DNA of 64,000 nucleotides from Sphingomonas albertensis. GTDB lineage: Bacteria; Pseudomonadota; Alphaproteobacteria; Sphingomonadales; Sphingomonadaceae. The stretch lies in contig NZ_JACONT010000010.1 in assembly GCF_014358075.1 (NCBI RefSeq), positions 47,734 to 111,733 on the forward strand, written 5' to 3'. The notes under the pieces are model-generated. The model worked only from the letters and a program-made list of their open reading frames with translations. It did not search any database and was not told where the DNA came from. Positions 26,161-35,516 of this stretch are shown piece after piece. The first letter of the stretch is position 1; every line of letters begins with the position of its first letter. The position numbers and the translations under genes were made by a program.

Positions 26161-26954
26161 ACGGACTTATTCTGTCCATGTTCGTCAGTACGATCCTGAG
26201 CGGCGTGATTGCCACTGTGAGGGATCGTTCTGTGATCCTGTGGACGATCCTAGGCGCGCTCACCGGCCCCATTGCCGTCGCGCTGCTCCTGTGTCTGCCA
26301 TCGCGAAAGGCGGTCGTTACACCGACACCGATCCGGTCACTCGCTAGCGAAATTCGCGAACTACAGGAACTGCGGGAGCGAGGTCTTATCTCTGACGACC
26401 AGTTCGAGCAGGGCAAGGCACGGGTGCTGGCCTGGCCGGTCGGATCGACAGACCCACATGCGCTGGGATCAGCGCGGGCCTTGGCAGATAGCGGTTGGAC
26501 ATGGGCGAGTTATCACCCAGCCGCCCGCGCCGCCTTTGTCGATCTGGCGCAGCGACATCATCTTGATCTGCAATGGCCGGACGACGTGTCTTTCGAGGTC
26601 GTCTGCACCCTCCCCGTGCAGCCGGGGCTTTCCTTCGCGGTCACGCTGGCGCTCGAGAAGGGCTCGATCCATTGCTGGGGCGATGGGTGGGCGCTTGATG
26701 GGGCGGCCCCTGGAAATCCGGAAATCGGCTTGCCGGCTGACCTCGCGGAAGGGCTTGAAGCCTTGATAGCTGGATCAGGCCGATTGCTGGTGCGAACGGC
26801 CTACCGCGATACGTCGCCGTTTTGGACATCGTTGCAGGTGCAGCGGAACGGCCGCTGGCGAACGGTTGGGTATCAGGCGGGGATCCCCATCCTGCCACTG
26901 TGGCGGCGTATGATTGTCAAAAACGAAGCCGCCCTGACCATGCCGCGACAATGA
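26157..26954 (+). CDS. Membrane protein with SHOCT domain
   Basis: 265 residues. Two N-terminal hydrophobic segments, then a SHOCT-type motif: EIRELQELRERGLISDDQFE at about residues 64-83, 'L..L...G.I...EF...K..L'. SHOCT is a short domain often following membrane or PH-like segments. The C-terminal part (WTWASYHPAARAAFVDLAQRH..., about 130 residues) is alpha/beta and unfamiliar. Coupled to the DUF3617/PH-like gene by ATGA overlap, so the two probably work as a membrane pair. Confidence 0.7.
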   Translation: MNGLILSMFVSTILSGVIATVRDRSVILWTILGALTGPIAVALLLCLPSRKAVVTPTPIRSLASEIRELQELRERGLISDDQFEQGKARVLAWPVGSTDPHALGSARALADSGWTWASYHPAARAAFVDLAQRHHLDLQWPDDVSFEVVCTLPVQPGLSFAVTLALEKGSIHCWGDGWALDGAAPGNPEIGLPADLAEGLEALIAGSGRLLVRTAYRDTSPFWTSLQVQRNGRWRTVGYQAGIPILPLWRRMIVKNEAALTMPRQ

Positions 26955-27332
26955 ATTCCTAGCGCAAGTTCTCGTCGCTGACTGTTTGGGCAAGCAGGAA
27001 GCGGCGACCATGAACAACCACGCGGGTCTCCGCCGTCGTTAGACGATGTCACGACGGCGGCATGCTCGTCTGTTTACGGCTTCAGGTTATTCTCTTTGAG
27101 CGTTTTGCCATCGGTGGCGAACTCAGCGTAGTCGCTTTCCTTGATGTCATTGGTGGCGAGCTGCCCGTCGAAGTCGAGCCGCAGCACATGGACGTTGCTG
27201 AGCGCGCCCGGCGACATCAGCCGCACGCCCGACCACGCGGGGCGCTGGCGATTTGATTCAGTGAACCTGCGCCCAATCTGCAAATTAGACCGTTGCGTTC
27301 ATAACGTCCCGGAGCCGTATTGGAGAAGTGAA
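26955..27332. other. Intergenic region, possible gene remnant
   Basis: 378 bases. A minus-strand frame (27074-27283) ends LSNVHVLRLDFDGQLATNDIKESDYAEFATDG, which reads like a genuine protein C-terminus, but no start, ribosome site or family is visible. It could be the tail of a lost gene. GGAGAAG before 27333 belongs to the following gene. Confidence 0.3.
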
Positions 27333-27830
27333 ATGGCACTAGAAAACATTGTTAACGCGGCCAAGTCTGCTTTGAAGGATGTCGTCTCGTCGCCATCTGC
27401 TGACCCAATTTCCGACCGTGACGAGGTTTTGCAGGACTTACATCTGGCCGAAAAGGCATGGGCGACCGACGGTGTTCATTCAGGACTATGGTTCGTCCGT
27501 GACGGCGAGCATGTTGCCTTCACGCCCATGACGCGAAATGGGGCGACACTGACGATCGGTGGTCAAACGACGAACTTCATTCCCGCTGACCGCTTTGCCG
27601 ACTACCTAGTGAACATGCGGGCCGCTATCGAAGCAGGCGAATTTGATCGTGAGATAGCAGGTGCGCTCCATGGTTCGGCTAACGTCGGGGGAATTGCCGA
27701 GGTTGCGCTTCCGCCGGCTAGAGAAGGCAGTCCGCAAGATATCCGGCAAGTGCAACAGGATGCTGTACTAATTCGTGAGGGGCGCAATCCGGACGGATCG
27801 TTATCTGCAGTCGTGAGCAGTGGTTCTTAG
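27333..27830 (+). CDS. Cytosolic protein of unknown function
   Basis: 165 residues from the ATG at 27333, preceded by GGAGAAG. There is no signal peptide. ALENIVNAAKSALKDVVSSPS is an amphipathic helix. A single alpha/beta domain follows (GLWFVRDGEHVAFTPMTRNGATLTIGGQTTNFIPADRF) with an acidic C-terminus ending in GRNPDGSLSAVVSSGS. No family recognised. Confidence 0.6.
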   Translation: MALENIVNAAKSALKDVVSSPSADPISDRDEVLQDLHLAEKAWATDGVHSGLWFVRDGEHVAFTPMTRNGATLTIGGQTTNFIPADRFADYLVNMRAAIEAGEFDREIAGALHGSANVGGIAEVALPPAREGSPQDIRQVQQDAVLIREGRNPDGSLSAVVSSGS

Positions 27831-28014
27831 CAACTACTGCGAACAGAGGTGGCTCGGCAGAACTGGGGAGGGGCCTCTGTCTCACCTGTCCATTTTCCAA
27901 AAACTGTTCCCGATTGTACCGATAGTCGTATTGCCGCACGCGACCGTTATGCCACCATGTTCGTTGCAACCGCTTGGGCAAACTTTCATGGCCCCACTTT
28001 GAAGGAGCAACACG

Positions 28015-28449
28015 ATGTCGGACCTCAGCCTACACGACCTGTCAAAGAAGATGGCAAAGTTGGACTTCACGATGATGGCCACTCGCTCACCCAATGGCAC
28101 CCTGACAGCCCGCCCGATGAGCAACAACGGCGATGTAGAATACCAAGGCGACAGCTACTTTTTCGCCTACCAAAACTCGCGAAAGATTACTGACCTGCGT
28201 GCCGATCCGCACGTCACGCTTAGCTATACCGGTGCCGTCGGTATGCTCGGCGGTCCCCCGCTGTTTGTAACTGTCGAAGGCGCCGCTGCGCTGATCGAGG
28301 ACAAAGGCGCGTTCGCCGATCACTGGACCAAGGATCTCGATCGGTACTTTCCCGAGGGCATCGACACACCCGGTATCGTAATGATCCGTGTCGATGCAAA
28401 GGCGATCCGCTACTGGGATGGTAGCGATGAGGGCGAGATCACAATCTAA
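28015..28449 (+). CDS. General stress protein 26-like, PNPOx fold
   Basis: 144 residues. LHDLSKKMAKLDFTMMATRSPNGTLTARPMSNNGDVEYQGDSYFFAYQNSRKITDLRADPHVTLSY is the split-barrel flavin-binding core seen in general stress protein 26 and pyridoxamine-phosphate-oxidase-like proteins (R-P-M, 'F....S.K...L..+P.V.L'). These bind FMN or F420-type cofactors; substrate unknown. Cytosolic. A 12-pair terminator hairpin follows the stop by 28 bases. AAGGAG precedes the ATG. Confidence 0.88.
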   Translation: MSDLSLHDLSKKMAKLDFTMMATRSPNGTLTARPMSNNGDVEYQGDSYFFAYQNSRKITDLRADPHVTLSYTGAVGMLGGPPLFVTVEGAAALIEDKGAFADHWTKDLDRYFPEGIDTPGIVMIRVDAKAIRYWDGSDEGEITI

Positions 28450-28476
28450 GCAAGTCACCTAAAGCCCGTATCACAT

Positions 28477-28507
28477 AGGACTTCCGCGGCATTCTCGCGG
28501 AAGTCCT
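28477..28507 (+). terminator. Terminator-like perfect hairpin
   Basis: AGGACTTCCGCG, seven-base loop, CGCGGAAGTCCT: a 12-pair perfect stem starting 27 bases after the general-stress-like gene. It is followed by AACTTTCG, so the T run is weak; termination may be bidirectional. Confidence 0.65.
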
Positions 28508-28605
28508 AACTTTCGCGACAGCAGGACAGCCGATTGCTGTGTAACCGTCGATGCTGATCGGCGCGGCTTGTCAGCGCTACATGCGACCCGCCCAAGTGTC
28601 GCAAA

Positions 28606-28647
28606 ACACCTGTTTGTCGCACAATAGTGATTGCGACTGGGTTTTCC
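28606..28647 (+). repeat. Dispersed hairpin repeat, copy 2
   Basis: Second copy of the repeat at 10416 and 35891. Here the inner stem is lost (CAATAG instead of CAGTCG) but an outer GTCGCA/TGCGAC stem (28616-28621 with 28632-28637) remains, followed by GGGTTTT. It lies in the 150 bases downstream of the TonB receptor and 157 bases after the stress gene. The region 28508-28796 otherwise holds no gene. Confidence 0.55.
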
Positions 28648-28796
28648 ACATAGGTGCCCTCAAACTGGCTTCGTCGTTCAGACAGTGCGAAGGGCGGGAG
28701 ACTCCAGTCTGAGCCAGCGCCGCCTTCGTGGGAAGCGACGCAGCAGGACCTTTCAACTATCGCTACGATCAACATTCCGCCCGCAATCACGGCGTC

Positions 28797-31409
28797 CTAA
28801 AAGCTATAACTGCCGCGCATGAACACTGATCGACCGTTAAATCCGAAGGGGGAAACGGCGTTGTAAGGCTGGGTGCCAGCATTGTCGGCGCCATTGCTCC
28901 CGACCGCAACGCTAGAGACCGTTGAGGCGATATTTTCGTCCGGATAAATGTCAAAGACGTTCTGCGCTCCCACGCTCAGCCTAAACGCACGGGTTGCCTG
29001 CCAGCCGACGTCGATATCCGTCAGAATCTTGGCACCAAAGCGCTGGACGATGTCTGAGTTCGCCGCACTACCCGTCGAGGGAACCAAGCGAACGTCATAG
29101 CCCTGAACCAATGCTGCGACTTGGGCCGGCGTACGATTAAGCAACGCTACCGTCGCGACGCGCCCATACCGGGTGTTGGTGAGCGACAACGTAAACGGTC
29201 CCCGCGCATAGTTCAGATCCAGTGTGATCTTGTCGCGCGGTAGGCTGTCCGAAAAGCGAAGTTGCTGGGTGAGGTCAAAGAGCGGCGTGGTGATGCCCAG
29301 TGCCGCGATCGGCGCCGGGGTGCCCGCGATCCTGTCGAACGTCGTTTTGTTGTAATTGCCCGCAAGCGTGGCCGTGATCCGGCTTCCGTCTCCGAAACGA
29401 TGTCGGTAGTTCATGACCAGATCGATGCCCTTTGTCTCCGTGTCGACCGCGTTGGTCAGGAACGACAACGCAGCGAAGCCAGACTGCCTATTGGCGGCCA
29501 GATAGTTCGTTAGGCGGGCGTCCTGGAAGGTCGATGAGATGGCGATGCGGTCACGCACCTTGATCCGGTAGGCATCGAGCGTCGCCGTGAAACCGCCGGC
29601 CTCGAAGACGGTACCGATAGATACGTTGCGTGACTGTTCAGGTTTCAGGTCAGTCGCGCCTGCCAGCCGCGCTGCAGGATTGTCGACTGCCGCCACTCGT
29701 ACGATCGCCTGGGCGCCGTTGAGGATCAGCGTATTCGATGCGTTATAGCCGGACTGTGCCAGCGCAGGCGCGCGAAAGCCGGTGTTGTAAGAGCCTCGCA
29801 GCGCAAGCCCGCCGAACAGACTGAGCCGCCCGGCAGCCTTGAAATTCGTGGTACTGCCGAAGTCGGAATAACGTTCGTGCCTGGCCGCACCTGATAACAG
29901 CAGCCAGCCGAAAAACCGCTTTTCCACTTCGCCATACAGCGCGACGCTATCGCGAGCGATCGACGCACGATCATCGGGCCCGTTGCTTGGTCCAGGTTGC
30001 GAACCAATCGGCCCCGGACGACCGGCATTAGGGCCATCCGGGATCAATACCCCGCCATTGCGATAACCATCGGGCGCCCCCGAGAAAAGACGGTAGGCTT
30101 CCTCGCGATACTCGGTGCCGAACGCCAGTCTTACCGGCTGATCGTCACCGACCGGGATCTCTCGCGTGAAATCGAGGTTCGAGGTCCATTGATAGAAGTC
30201 GCTACCGCCGCGGTAAAAGCGCGACGGGGAGGCAGCCCCCAAGGACACGTTGACGCTGTCGACGTAAGTCGTGCGGACGGTGCTGACGCCATAGACGGTC
30301 GACAGGTCCCAACCGAACCCTGCCAGATCATCTCCACGCAAACCGATCGCGGTGGAAATGTTCTCCAGCCTGGTGTCGAGGCCTGGGCTGTAACCGTCCG
30401 GGTAGAGCGCGCGTACCGTCTCGTCCTGTCCAGGACGGCGGAAAAAATACTGGATGTCGCCATCAAGGCGATTGTAGCCACCGAAGCTGTAGAGTTCGGT
30501 GCCCCCTGGCAGGGGCGCGACGAGGTTGTAGAAGAGCTGGTAATTTCGGTTTGGCTGGTCGCCCTGCTGGAATACGTTCCGGTCGAACCCGGCTTCCCGC
30601 GGGTCGAGCGTCCCGTTCGATGGTGTCAGTCCAACACCGGAGCCATAGTTGCCAGAGGGCGCGACTGGCCGACCAGCGGCGTTCGTTCCGAAATACTGCT
30701 GCCGCGTATCCGCCCGCGCACGATTGGTGCCATCCCGGTGTTGGTAAGCCGCGGTCAGGCGCAGGACGCCGTTCGCTCCGAGCGGGATGCCTGTGGAGGC
30801 ACTTGCCTCGTAGATGTCGCCGTCGCCCTTCGTAGTCTGCACATAGCCCGCCTGCGCGATGGTGCCGAGCGAGCGGTCGAGGATCATGTTGATCACCCCC
30901 GAGATCGCGTCCGAGCCGTATTGGGCGGCAGCACCATCGCGCAGCACTTCAATTCTCGACATGGCAAGGGTCGGAATGGCATTGAAATCAACCGCGACGT
31001 CGCCGCGACCGATGCCGTTGCTCGAATTGAGGTCGGCCGTGGTGTGGCGACGTTTGCCATTGATCAGCACGAGCAGTTCGCCGGCCCCTAGTCCGCGCAG
31101 GGAAGGTGGCTGGATGAAATCGCCGACACCTGATGCCAGCGGTCGCGGGGCGCTGAAGCTCGGCACCTGAACCTTCAGCATCTGGATGAGATCGACACGC
31201 CCACTCTGTTGCAGCGCCTCACGCGATATGGCGTCCACTGGCGTCGACGATTGCGTTGTCGTGCGGCCGCCAAAACGACTGCCCGTAACGACGATCTCCC
31301 GGGCCTCATCATTGTCTTCGACTGCGTCGGCTTCCCGAACGACCTCCTGCGCCAACGCAGGCATCGGCATCGCAGCTGTGGCGGCAAGCGCTATCGCAAA
31401 TGAACGCAT
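28797..31409 (-). CDS. TonB-dependent outer-membrane receptor
   Basis: 870 residues with signal peptide (MRSFAIALAATAAMPMPALAQ). A TonB-box-like EIVVTGSRF follows, then the plug (about 50-165: RVDLIQMLKVQVPSF ... SLRGLGAGELLVLINGKR ... GDVAVDFNAIPTLAMSRIEVLRDGAAAQYGSDAISGVINMILDR), and a 22-strand barrel ending GRSVFMRGSYSF with terminal Phe. The ligand cannot be read. It is the last gene of an ATPase-permease-permease-receptor series in the same direction, 117 bases after the second permease, so its substrate may be linked to that ABC system. AAGGGG precedes the ATG. Confidence 0.93.
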   Translation of the reverse strand: MRSFAIALAATAAMPMPALAQEVVREADAVEDNDEAREIVVTGSRFGGRTTTQSSTPVDAISREALQQSGRVDLIQMLKVQVPSFSAPRPLASGVGDFIQPPSLRGLGAGELLVLINGKRRHTTADLNSSNGIGRGDVAVDFNAIPTLAMSRIEVLRDGAAAQYGSDAISGVINMILDRSLGTIAQAGYVQTTKGDGDIYEASASTGIPLGANGVLRLTAAYQHRDGTNRARADTRQQYFGTNAAGRPVAPSGNYGSGVGLTPSNGTLDPREAGFDRNVFQQGDQPNRNYQLFYNLVAPLPGGTELYSFGGYNRLDGDIQYFFRRPGQDETVRALYPDGYSPGLDTRLENISTAIGLRGDDLAGFGWDLSTVYGVSTVRTTYVDSVNVSLGAASPSRFYRGGSDFYQWTSNLDFTREIPVGDDQPVRLAFGTEYREEAYRLFSGAPDGYRNGGVLIPDGPNAGRPGPIGSQPGPSNGPDDRASIARDSVALYGEVEKRFFGWLLLSGAARHERYSDFGSTTNFKAAGRLSLFGGLALRGSYNTGFRAPALAQSGYNASNTLILNGAQAIVRVAAVDNPAARLAGATDLKPEQSRNVSIGTVFEAGGFTATLDAYRIKVRDRIAISSTFQDARLTNYLAANRQSGFAALSFLTNAVDTETKGIDLVMNYRHRFGDGSRITATLAGNYNKTTFDRIAGTPAPIAALGITTPLFDLTQQLRFSDSLPRDKITLDLNYARGPFTLSLTNTRYGRVATVALLNRTPAQVAALVQGYDVRLVPSTGSAANSDIVQRFGAKILTDIDVGWQATRAFRLSVGAQNVFDIYPDENIASTVSSVAVGSNGADNAGTQPYNAVSPFGFNGRSVFMRGSYSF

Positions 31410-31526
31410 GTAGACCCCTTAAGTGATGTTATTCTATTATGTTGCTCAGGCTGCCGATGGCCGTGTTTTGATCAGCGAACAGCCTGCTAGCTCCGGGTGA
31501 GCCGTTCACCGCCGTAAAGGGTGGTT

Positions 31527-32822
31527 TCAGGGCCGGTAAGCGGCCTCGTTTGATCCACCCGCTGTATTCATGCGAGCGGCAAAGATCGGTGCCCGACCGA
31601 AGTCGACCCTGCCAAACGGCCGGTCGCGAAACAGATACCCGTAGTAGAAATTGCGCAGCCTGGCGTGGAAGGCACGCACTCGGTCCTGATATGCCAGCTG
31701 TGCGCGCACGTCGGTATCAGCCAGCCGGGTCAGCAAAGCCTGTACTCCCACCGAAGGCAGCACCCACCCAAGCATGCGCGCAGCGGCATCGCGGCGTTCC
31801 AACCCGCTTCGATAGGCGCGGACCTTGGTCGCGACGCTTTCGTCACCAAGCTGATGGAAGGCGAAATACCATTTGTAATGGAAGGCCGACCCGAGCGGAG
31901 CAGAGTCCGCCCATTCAGGATGACCGGCATAGAAGCGGCGCATCGTCGTTTCGCGAGGAATGTCCCAGGCGCGGTTGACCATCTCGCGCTGGGCAAGCGC
32001 GATCTCTGCGCCCTGACCGATCGGCACGGCGCGGTTGATTGCGACGTGCGCCAGTGTCGGCAGGACGAGCACCAGCACAAGCCAGCACGCTGCGAGCGTT
32101 GCAGCGTTTGCAACCGAGCTCCAGCGGAGTCTCGCGACCAATGCGGCGAGCGCCATCCAAAACAGGAGGTAAGCGAGGATTACGGAGAGAACCGCAAAGA
32201 TCGCTGCGCCCCCGACACCAGACGCTACCGCGGCAACGAGGAAGGGCACGGCAGGCGCCGCCCATAGCAGCGCGATACGCAGCAGCATACGTCGACGCAG
32301 CAGCTTTGCGCCACCCCGCGGTAGAGCATCCAGCATCCGCAGCCGCCCAGCCTCGCGTTCTCCGGACGTCAGATCATGGAACAACGCCACCACGAATAAC
32401 GGCGCGAGGAAGACGAGGACGAACGCAAAATCGAACCGGCCTGGCAAAGCGAGCTCAGGATTGAAGACGTCGCCGTCATAGATTTGTGCTTCCAATCCCA
32501 AAGCCCGGACGCGCAAAATATAGGGCGTGACGTCGCGCATCCCGATTGCGGCGAAGGCCAGCGGGGAGGGTGCGTCCCAGGTTGGGTGGAAGCTGTAATA
32601 GCCCGCACTGCCCCCGTCCTTGGTCCGATCGACATAGTCGGCAACGGCCGCGATATCTTCGGACTGCGCGGCCGGGATCGCGGCGATCGCGGTACGCTGC
32701 TGGGAAGTTTCCACCATGCCCGCGGTGACAGAAGCGGCAGTGAGTATGGCCAGCAGGATCAGTGCCGCGACGCTTAGTCGCGCACGGAGCAGCAGGCGCA
32801 GTTCATGCATCCACAGCGTCAT
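31527..32822 (-). CDS. DUF3526 ABC-2 type permease, second
   Basis: About 431 residues from the ATG at 32822, which overlaps the stop of the first permease by four bases. A helix at about 12-35 (LSVAALILLAILTAASVTAGMVE) is followed by a large periplasmic domain to about residue 150, then five hydrophobic helices with FDFAFVLVFLAPLFVVALFHDLTSGEREAGRLRMLDA, the ABC-2 membrane signature with 'D..SGERE.G'. The domain layout matches the DUF3526 permeases, which pair as two related half-transporters. Substrate unknown. Confidence 0.88.
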   Translation of the reverse strand: MTLWMHELRLLLRARLSVAALILLAILTAASVTAGMVETSQQRTAIAAIPAAQSEDIAAVADYVDRTKDGGSAGYYSFHPTWDAPSPLAFAAIGMRDVTPYILRVRALGLEAQIYDGDVFNPELALPGRFDFAFVLVFLAPLFVVALFHDLTSGEREAGRLRMLDALPRGGAKLLRRRMLLRIALLWAAPAVPFLVAAVASGVGGAAIFAVLSVILAYLLFWMALAALVARLRWSSVANAATLAACWLVLVLVLPTLAHVAINRAVPIGQGAEIALAQREMVNRAWDIPRETTMRRFYAGHPEWADSAPLGSAFHYKWYFAFHQLGDESVATKVRAYRSGLERRDAAARMLGWVLPSVGVQALLTRLADTDVRAQLAYQDRVRAFHARLRNFYYGYLFRDRPFGRVDFGRAPIFAARMNTAGGSNEAAYRP

Positions 32823-34258
32823 TGACGGGCTCCTAGACGACGGGTCACCCGTGTGAGCAACAGTGTGGCTACCGCCAGCCACAGTCCCAGAATAATGATC
32901 CCGGGCAGCGCTGCGGTCGCGAGCGCCGCGGCGCTTGGCGCAACGAAGGCGAAATCAGGCATATGTTGCCAATTGTCCGCTGCGATCCGCTTGCGGCGAT
33001 CGGCACCCGCATCCTCGGCTATATCGTCGGCGTAGCTGACGTTCTTCGCCTCCATCCGGTTGAGACGTTGCACAAGGGCGTAGCGATACGCCTCCGCCTG
33101 TTCGAGGAAGCGGCGATGTCCGGCAAAGTCGGTGTTCGCCGCGGCCATCGACAGCGCGCGGATCGCGATCGTCGGGCTTAGCACACCGATCGCATCGACC
33201 AACCGGTTCTGAGCGGTCTGTGCCGCGAAGCTGGCACCTGCATAGTGATCGAACAGACCGGACGTCAGCCGCTCCCCCTCCATCGCCAGCAATCCCTTGT
33301 AGTTCACCGGCAGATCCTCGACCCGGGTTACGCCGTAGCGTTGCAGGACCGACTGCTTGAAGGCTGCCAGATGCGGATCGTCGGGATTGTGACTGTCGCC
33401 CAGCTGGCGCAGGTCTCGCGCGATGGCGACATCGGTCTGAAGACGGTTCTGGAGCGGCACCGCGGCCCCCGCGATGTCGGGGGCGATGCGCGGCAGCAGC
33501 ACGACCGCGCCCGTCCATATTGCCAGCAGTGCAAGGAGGGCATCGCGCCCGCGCCGAGCAAAGCCCGACGCTAGCAGGATCAGGACGACCCACAGGGCAA
33601 GATACAGCGCATAGCCAAGTCCGATGGCCGCCATTGGCAACGCTAGCGTGCCGGGTTGCGCGACGACTGCGACAAAACCTACCATCGCCGGCAATCCGAC
33701 GATCACGGCCACGATCCCGAGCGCGGCAAGCTTGCCGCGCACCAGCTGTCCGCGCGAGACACCCTGCAGCATCAGTAATCGCAGTGTCCCTCGCTCGGTC
33801 TCGCGCGCCAGCACGCCGAAGCCCAGGAAGATCAGGAGTAACGGCGCTACAACCTGGAGGACGAAGGCGGGGGTGAGTTGCCCAAAACGGACCAGCAAGG
33901 AGCTTTGCCGCACGTCGCCAAAATTGGCGCTGTTCTGGCGGTGGCCTTCGAGGAACATGCTGTTGCCCGTAAAGGCGTCGACACCGGGATCGAACGCAGC
34001 CAACGCCCCGAGCGGGCGATAGATGAAGGTGCCGTAATGGACCATGCGGTGCGGGTGGCGATCAGGTTGAGCCTTGAACGCCGCAGCAGCCACCTGCTGA
34101 TGCCGCGTGCGCAGCTCAGCGACGCCGCGTTGGTGCGACCATGAACTGAGTACAGCCGCCAGGGTCAGCAGGACGAGCAGAACAAGCGCGATCACCGCGA
34201 CGCGGTTGCGTGCCATCAACCGAAGTTCGTCACGCGCAATCAGGTGAGTCGCACTCAC
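32819..34258 (-). CDS. DUF3526 ABC-2 type permease, first
   Basis: 479 residues. A first helix (VIALVLLVLLTLAAVLSSWSH), then a large extracytoplasmic part, and the core with FVLQVVAPLLLIFLGFGVLARETERGTLRLLMLQGVSRGQLVRGKLAA, the ABC-2 signature with E-T-E-R-G-T. A second periplasmic region (residues about 290-420) precedes the last helix. It resembles the second permease, so the membrane unit is a heterodimer. Its ATG overlaps the ATPase stop, and its stop overlaps the next ATG. Confidence 0.88.
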   Translation of the reverse strand: MSATHLIARDELRLMARNRVAVIALVLLVLLTLAAVLSSWSHQRGVAELRTRHQQVAAAAFKAQPDRHPHRMVHYGTFIYRPLGALAAFDPGVDAFTGNSMFLEGHRQNSANFGDVRQSSLLVRFGQLTPAFVLQVVAPLLLIFLGFGVLARETERGTLRLLMLQGVSRGQLVRGKLAALGIVAVIVGLPAMVGFVAVVAQPGTLALPMAAIGLGYALYLALWVVLILLASGFARRGRDALLALLAIWTGAVVLLPRIAPDIAGAAVPLQNRLQTDVAIARDLRQLGDSHNPDDPHLAAFKQSVLQRYGVTRVEDLPVNYKGLLAMEGERLTSGLFDHYAGASFAAQTAQNRLVDAIGVLSPTIAIRALSMAAANTDFAGHRRFLEQAEAYRYALVQRLNRMEAKNVSYADDIAEDAGADRRKRIAADNWQHMPDFAFVAPSAAALATAALPGIIILGLWLAVATLLLTRVTRRLGARQ

Positions 34259-34995
34259 GCCGCACGGGTCCCTACGCCGACTTGGAACCGCGCGTGCAGG
34301 GCGCGAATGTCGAACCGTTCGGACCCGGTGGCCGTGACATCCTCGACGATTCGGCCCTGTTCAAGGAAGGCGATCCGGTCGGCGACATCGGCGGCAGATA
34401 AGAGGTCGTGCGTTACCATGAGCACCGCGGTGCCACGGTCACGCACTTTCAGGAGAAGCGCGTTGAAGTCGGCGGTTGCGCGCGGGTCGAGACCAGAGGT
34501 CGGCTCATCAAGCAGTAGCACCGGCACTTCGCGCAGCAGCGCCACTGCAATCGCAACCTTCTGCCGCATACCCTTGGAAAAGCCGCCCAGCCGTTGGTCC
34601 CACGCCCGGTCCTGCAACCCGGCAGCAGCCAGCGCAGCGGTGATCGTTCCTCGGTCCTGACGTTGATCGGCGAGTGCCAACAGGTAATCGGCATTCTCAA
34701 CGGCGCTCAGATGCTCGTAGAGCGCGACATTCTCGGGAAGATAGGCAATGCGTCGGCGTGCCGCGTCAGCGTCAGCACCTGGATCGATGCCGCAGACCGC
34801 GATCTGCCCCGCATCGGCGCGCACAAAGCCAAGCAGAGCGGACAAGGTGGTCGACTTGCCCGCTCCGTTGCCACCCAGCAACGCCGTGATGCTGCTGGCG
34901 GGAACAGTGAGCGATAGACCGTCGAGAACGCGATGGTCGCCGTAGGCAAGCGCCAGTTCGTGGATAGCGATAGGGTTACCGTTATTATCGGGCAT
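34255..34995 (-). CDS. ABC transporter ATP-binding protein
   Basis: 246 residues from the ATG at 34995, preceded by GAGG; the longer frame upstream has no family residues. Walker A GGNGAGKST, signature GGFSKGMRQKVAIA (a variant of LSGGQ), Walker B VLLLDEPTSGLDP and switch His (VLMVTHD) are intact. It opens the operon: ATPase, two DUF3526 permeases, then TonB receptor. The two permeases and one ATPase form an ABC-2 system that probably exports, because ABC-2 permeases with 'SGERE.G' motifs usually do. The presence of a receptor argues for recycling or signalling. Confidence 0.92.
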   Translation of the reverse strand: MPDNNGNPIAIHELALAYGDHRVLDGLSLTVPASSITALLGGNGAGKSTTLSALLGFVRADAGQIAVCGIDPGADADAARRRIAYLPENVALYEHLSAVENADYLLALADQRQDRGTITAALAAAGLQDRAWDQRLGGFSKGMRQKVAIAVALLREVPVLLLDEPTSGLDPRATADFNALLLKVRDRGTAVLMVTHDLLSAADVADRIAFLEQGRIVEDVTATGSERFDIRALHARFQVGVGTRAA

Positions 34996-35235
34996 AGGCC
35001 TCAATCTGCAAGCGACATGATATAGCGTATCATACGGCGTTGTTACCGCGTTGCAACATCGCATGGTGAGAAAGGGCGCTGGGAGCGCGCCACACGCGGG
35101 TCGGCGCTTCTAACGACTATCCCTTGTTGAACTATTCGTTCGACAGGTTCTTCATCGCTCTGGTGCCAGAACAAGTGGTTGTGGCCCTAGCTAGCCAGCA
35201 AGCGACTTCCGCACCTTTGGGAAGCGATATTGCGG

Positions 35236-35515
35236 TCACTCCTCACGGCGGACGGGATAGACGCGCACCTGACTGTTCGGTAGCCGCTCCGCGAACCAGG
35301 TCAGCCGTGCTTGCGGATCGGCAGCAAAAGCCGGATCGGCAGCGAGCTTCGCCTCGAATGCCGGACGCAGTGTTGGGTCGGCCGCGAGCATCGCTTCGGC
35401 CAGCGGCGCCGACACGAACGCTTCCGCCACTTGCGCTCCTGCCATTGCCTCGGGAAAGAAGCCCCAGGCAAGGAAGGAGTCCTGGCTTTCCGGTTCTAGC
35501 AGCGACGCGGCGAGC
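35236..35515 (-). pseudogene. C-terminal fragment of an M14 peptidase-like gene
   Basis: The minus frame reads LLAASLLEPESQDSFLAWGFFPEAM and continues to AADPAFAADPQARLTWFAERLPNSQVRVYPVRRE. 'LLEPES.DSF..WGFF' is the C-terminal end of M14 metallocarboxypeptidase-like proteins from related bacteria. No upstream catalytic part exists; instead an IS1182-like fragment begins at about 35517 on the opposite strand. The gene was cut at this join. About 90 of several hundred residues remain. Confidence 0.6.
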
Positions 35516-35516
35516 A

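Noticed and set aside
27074..27283. Minus-strand frame of 69 residues as a gene
   Set aside because: Its C-terminal half reads like protein, but no start context, family or length supports a full gene; left as a possible remnant.
29997..31091. 364-residue plus-strand frame inside the TonB receptor gene
   Set aside because: It is antisense to a receptor whose plug, barrel and signal peptide are clear; no family motif or ribosome site on the plus strand.
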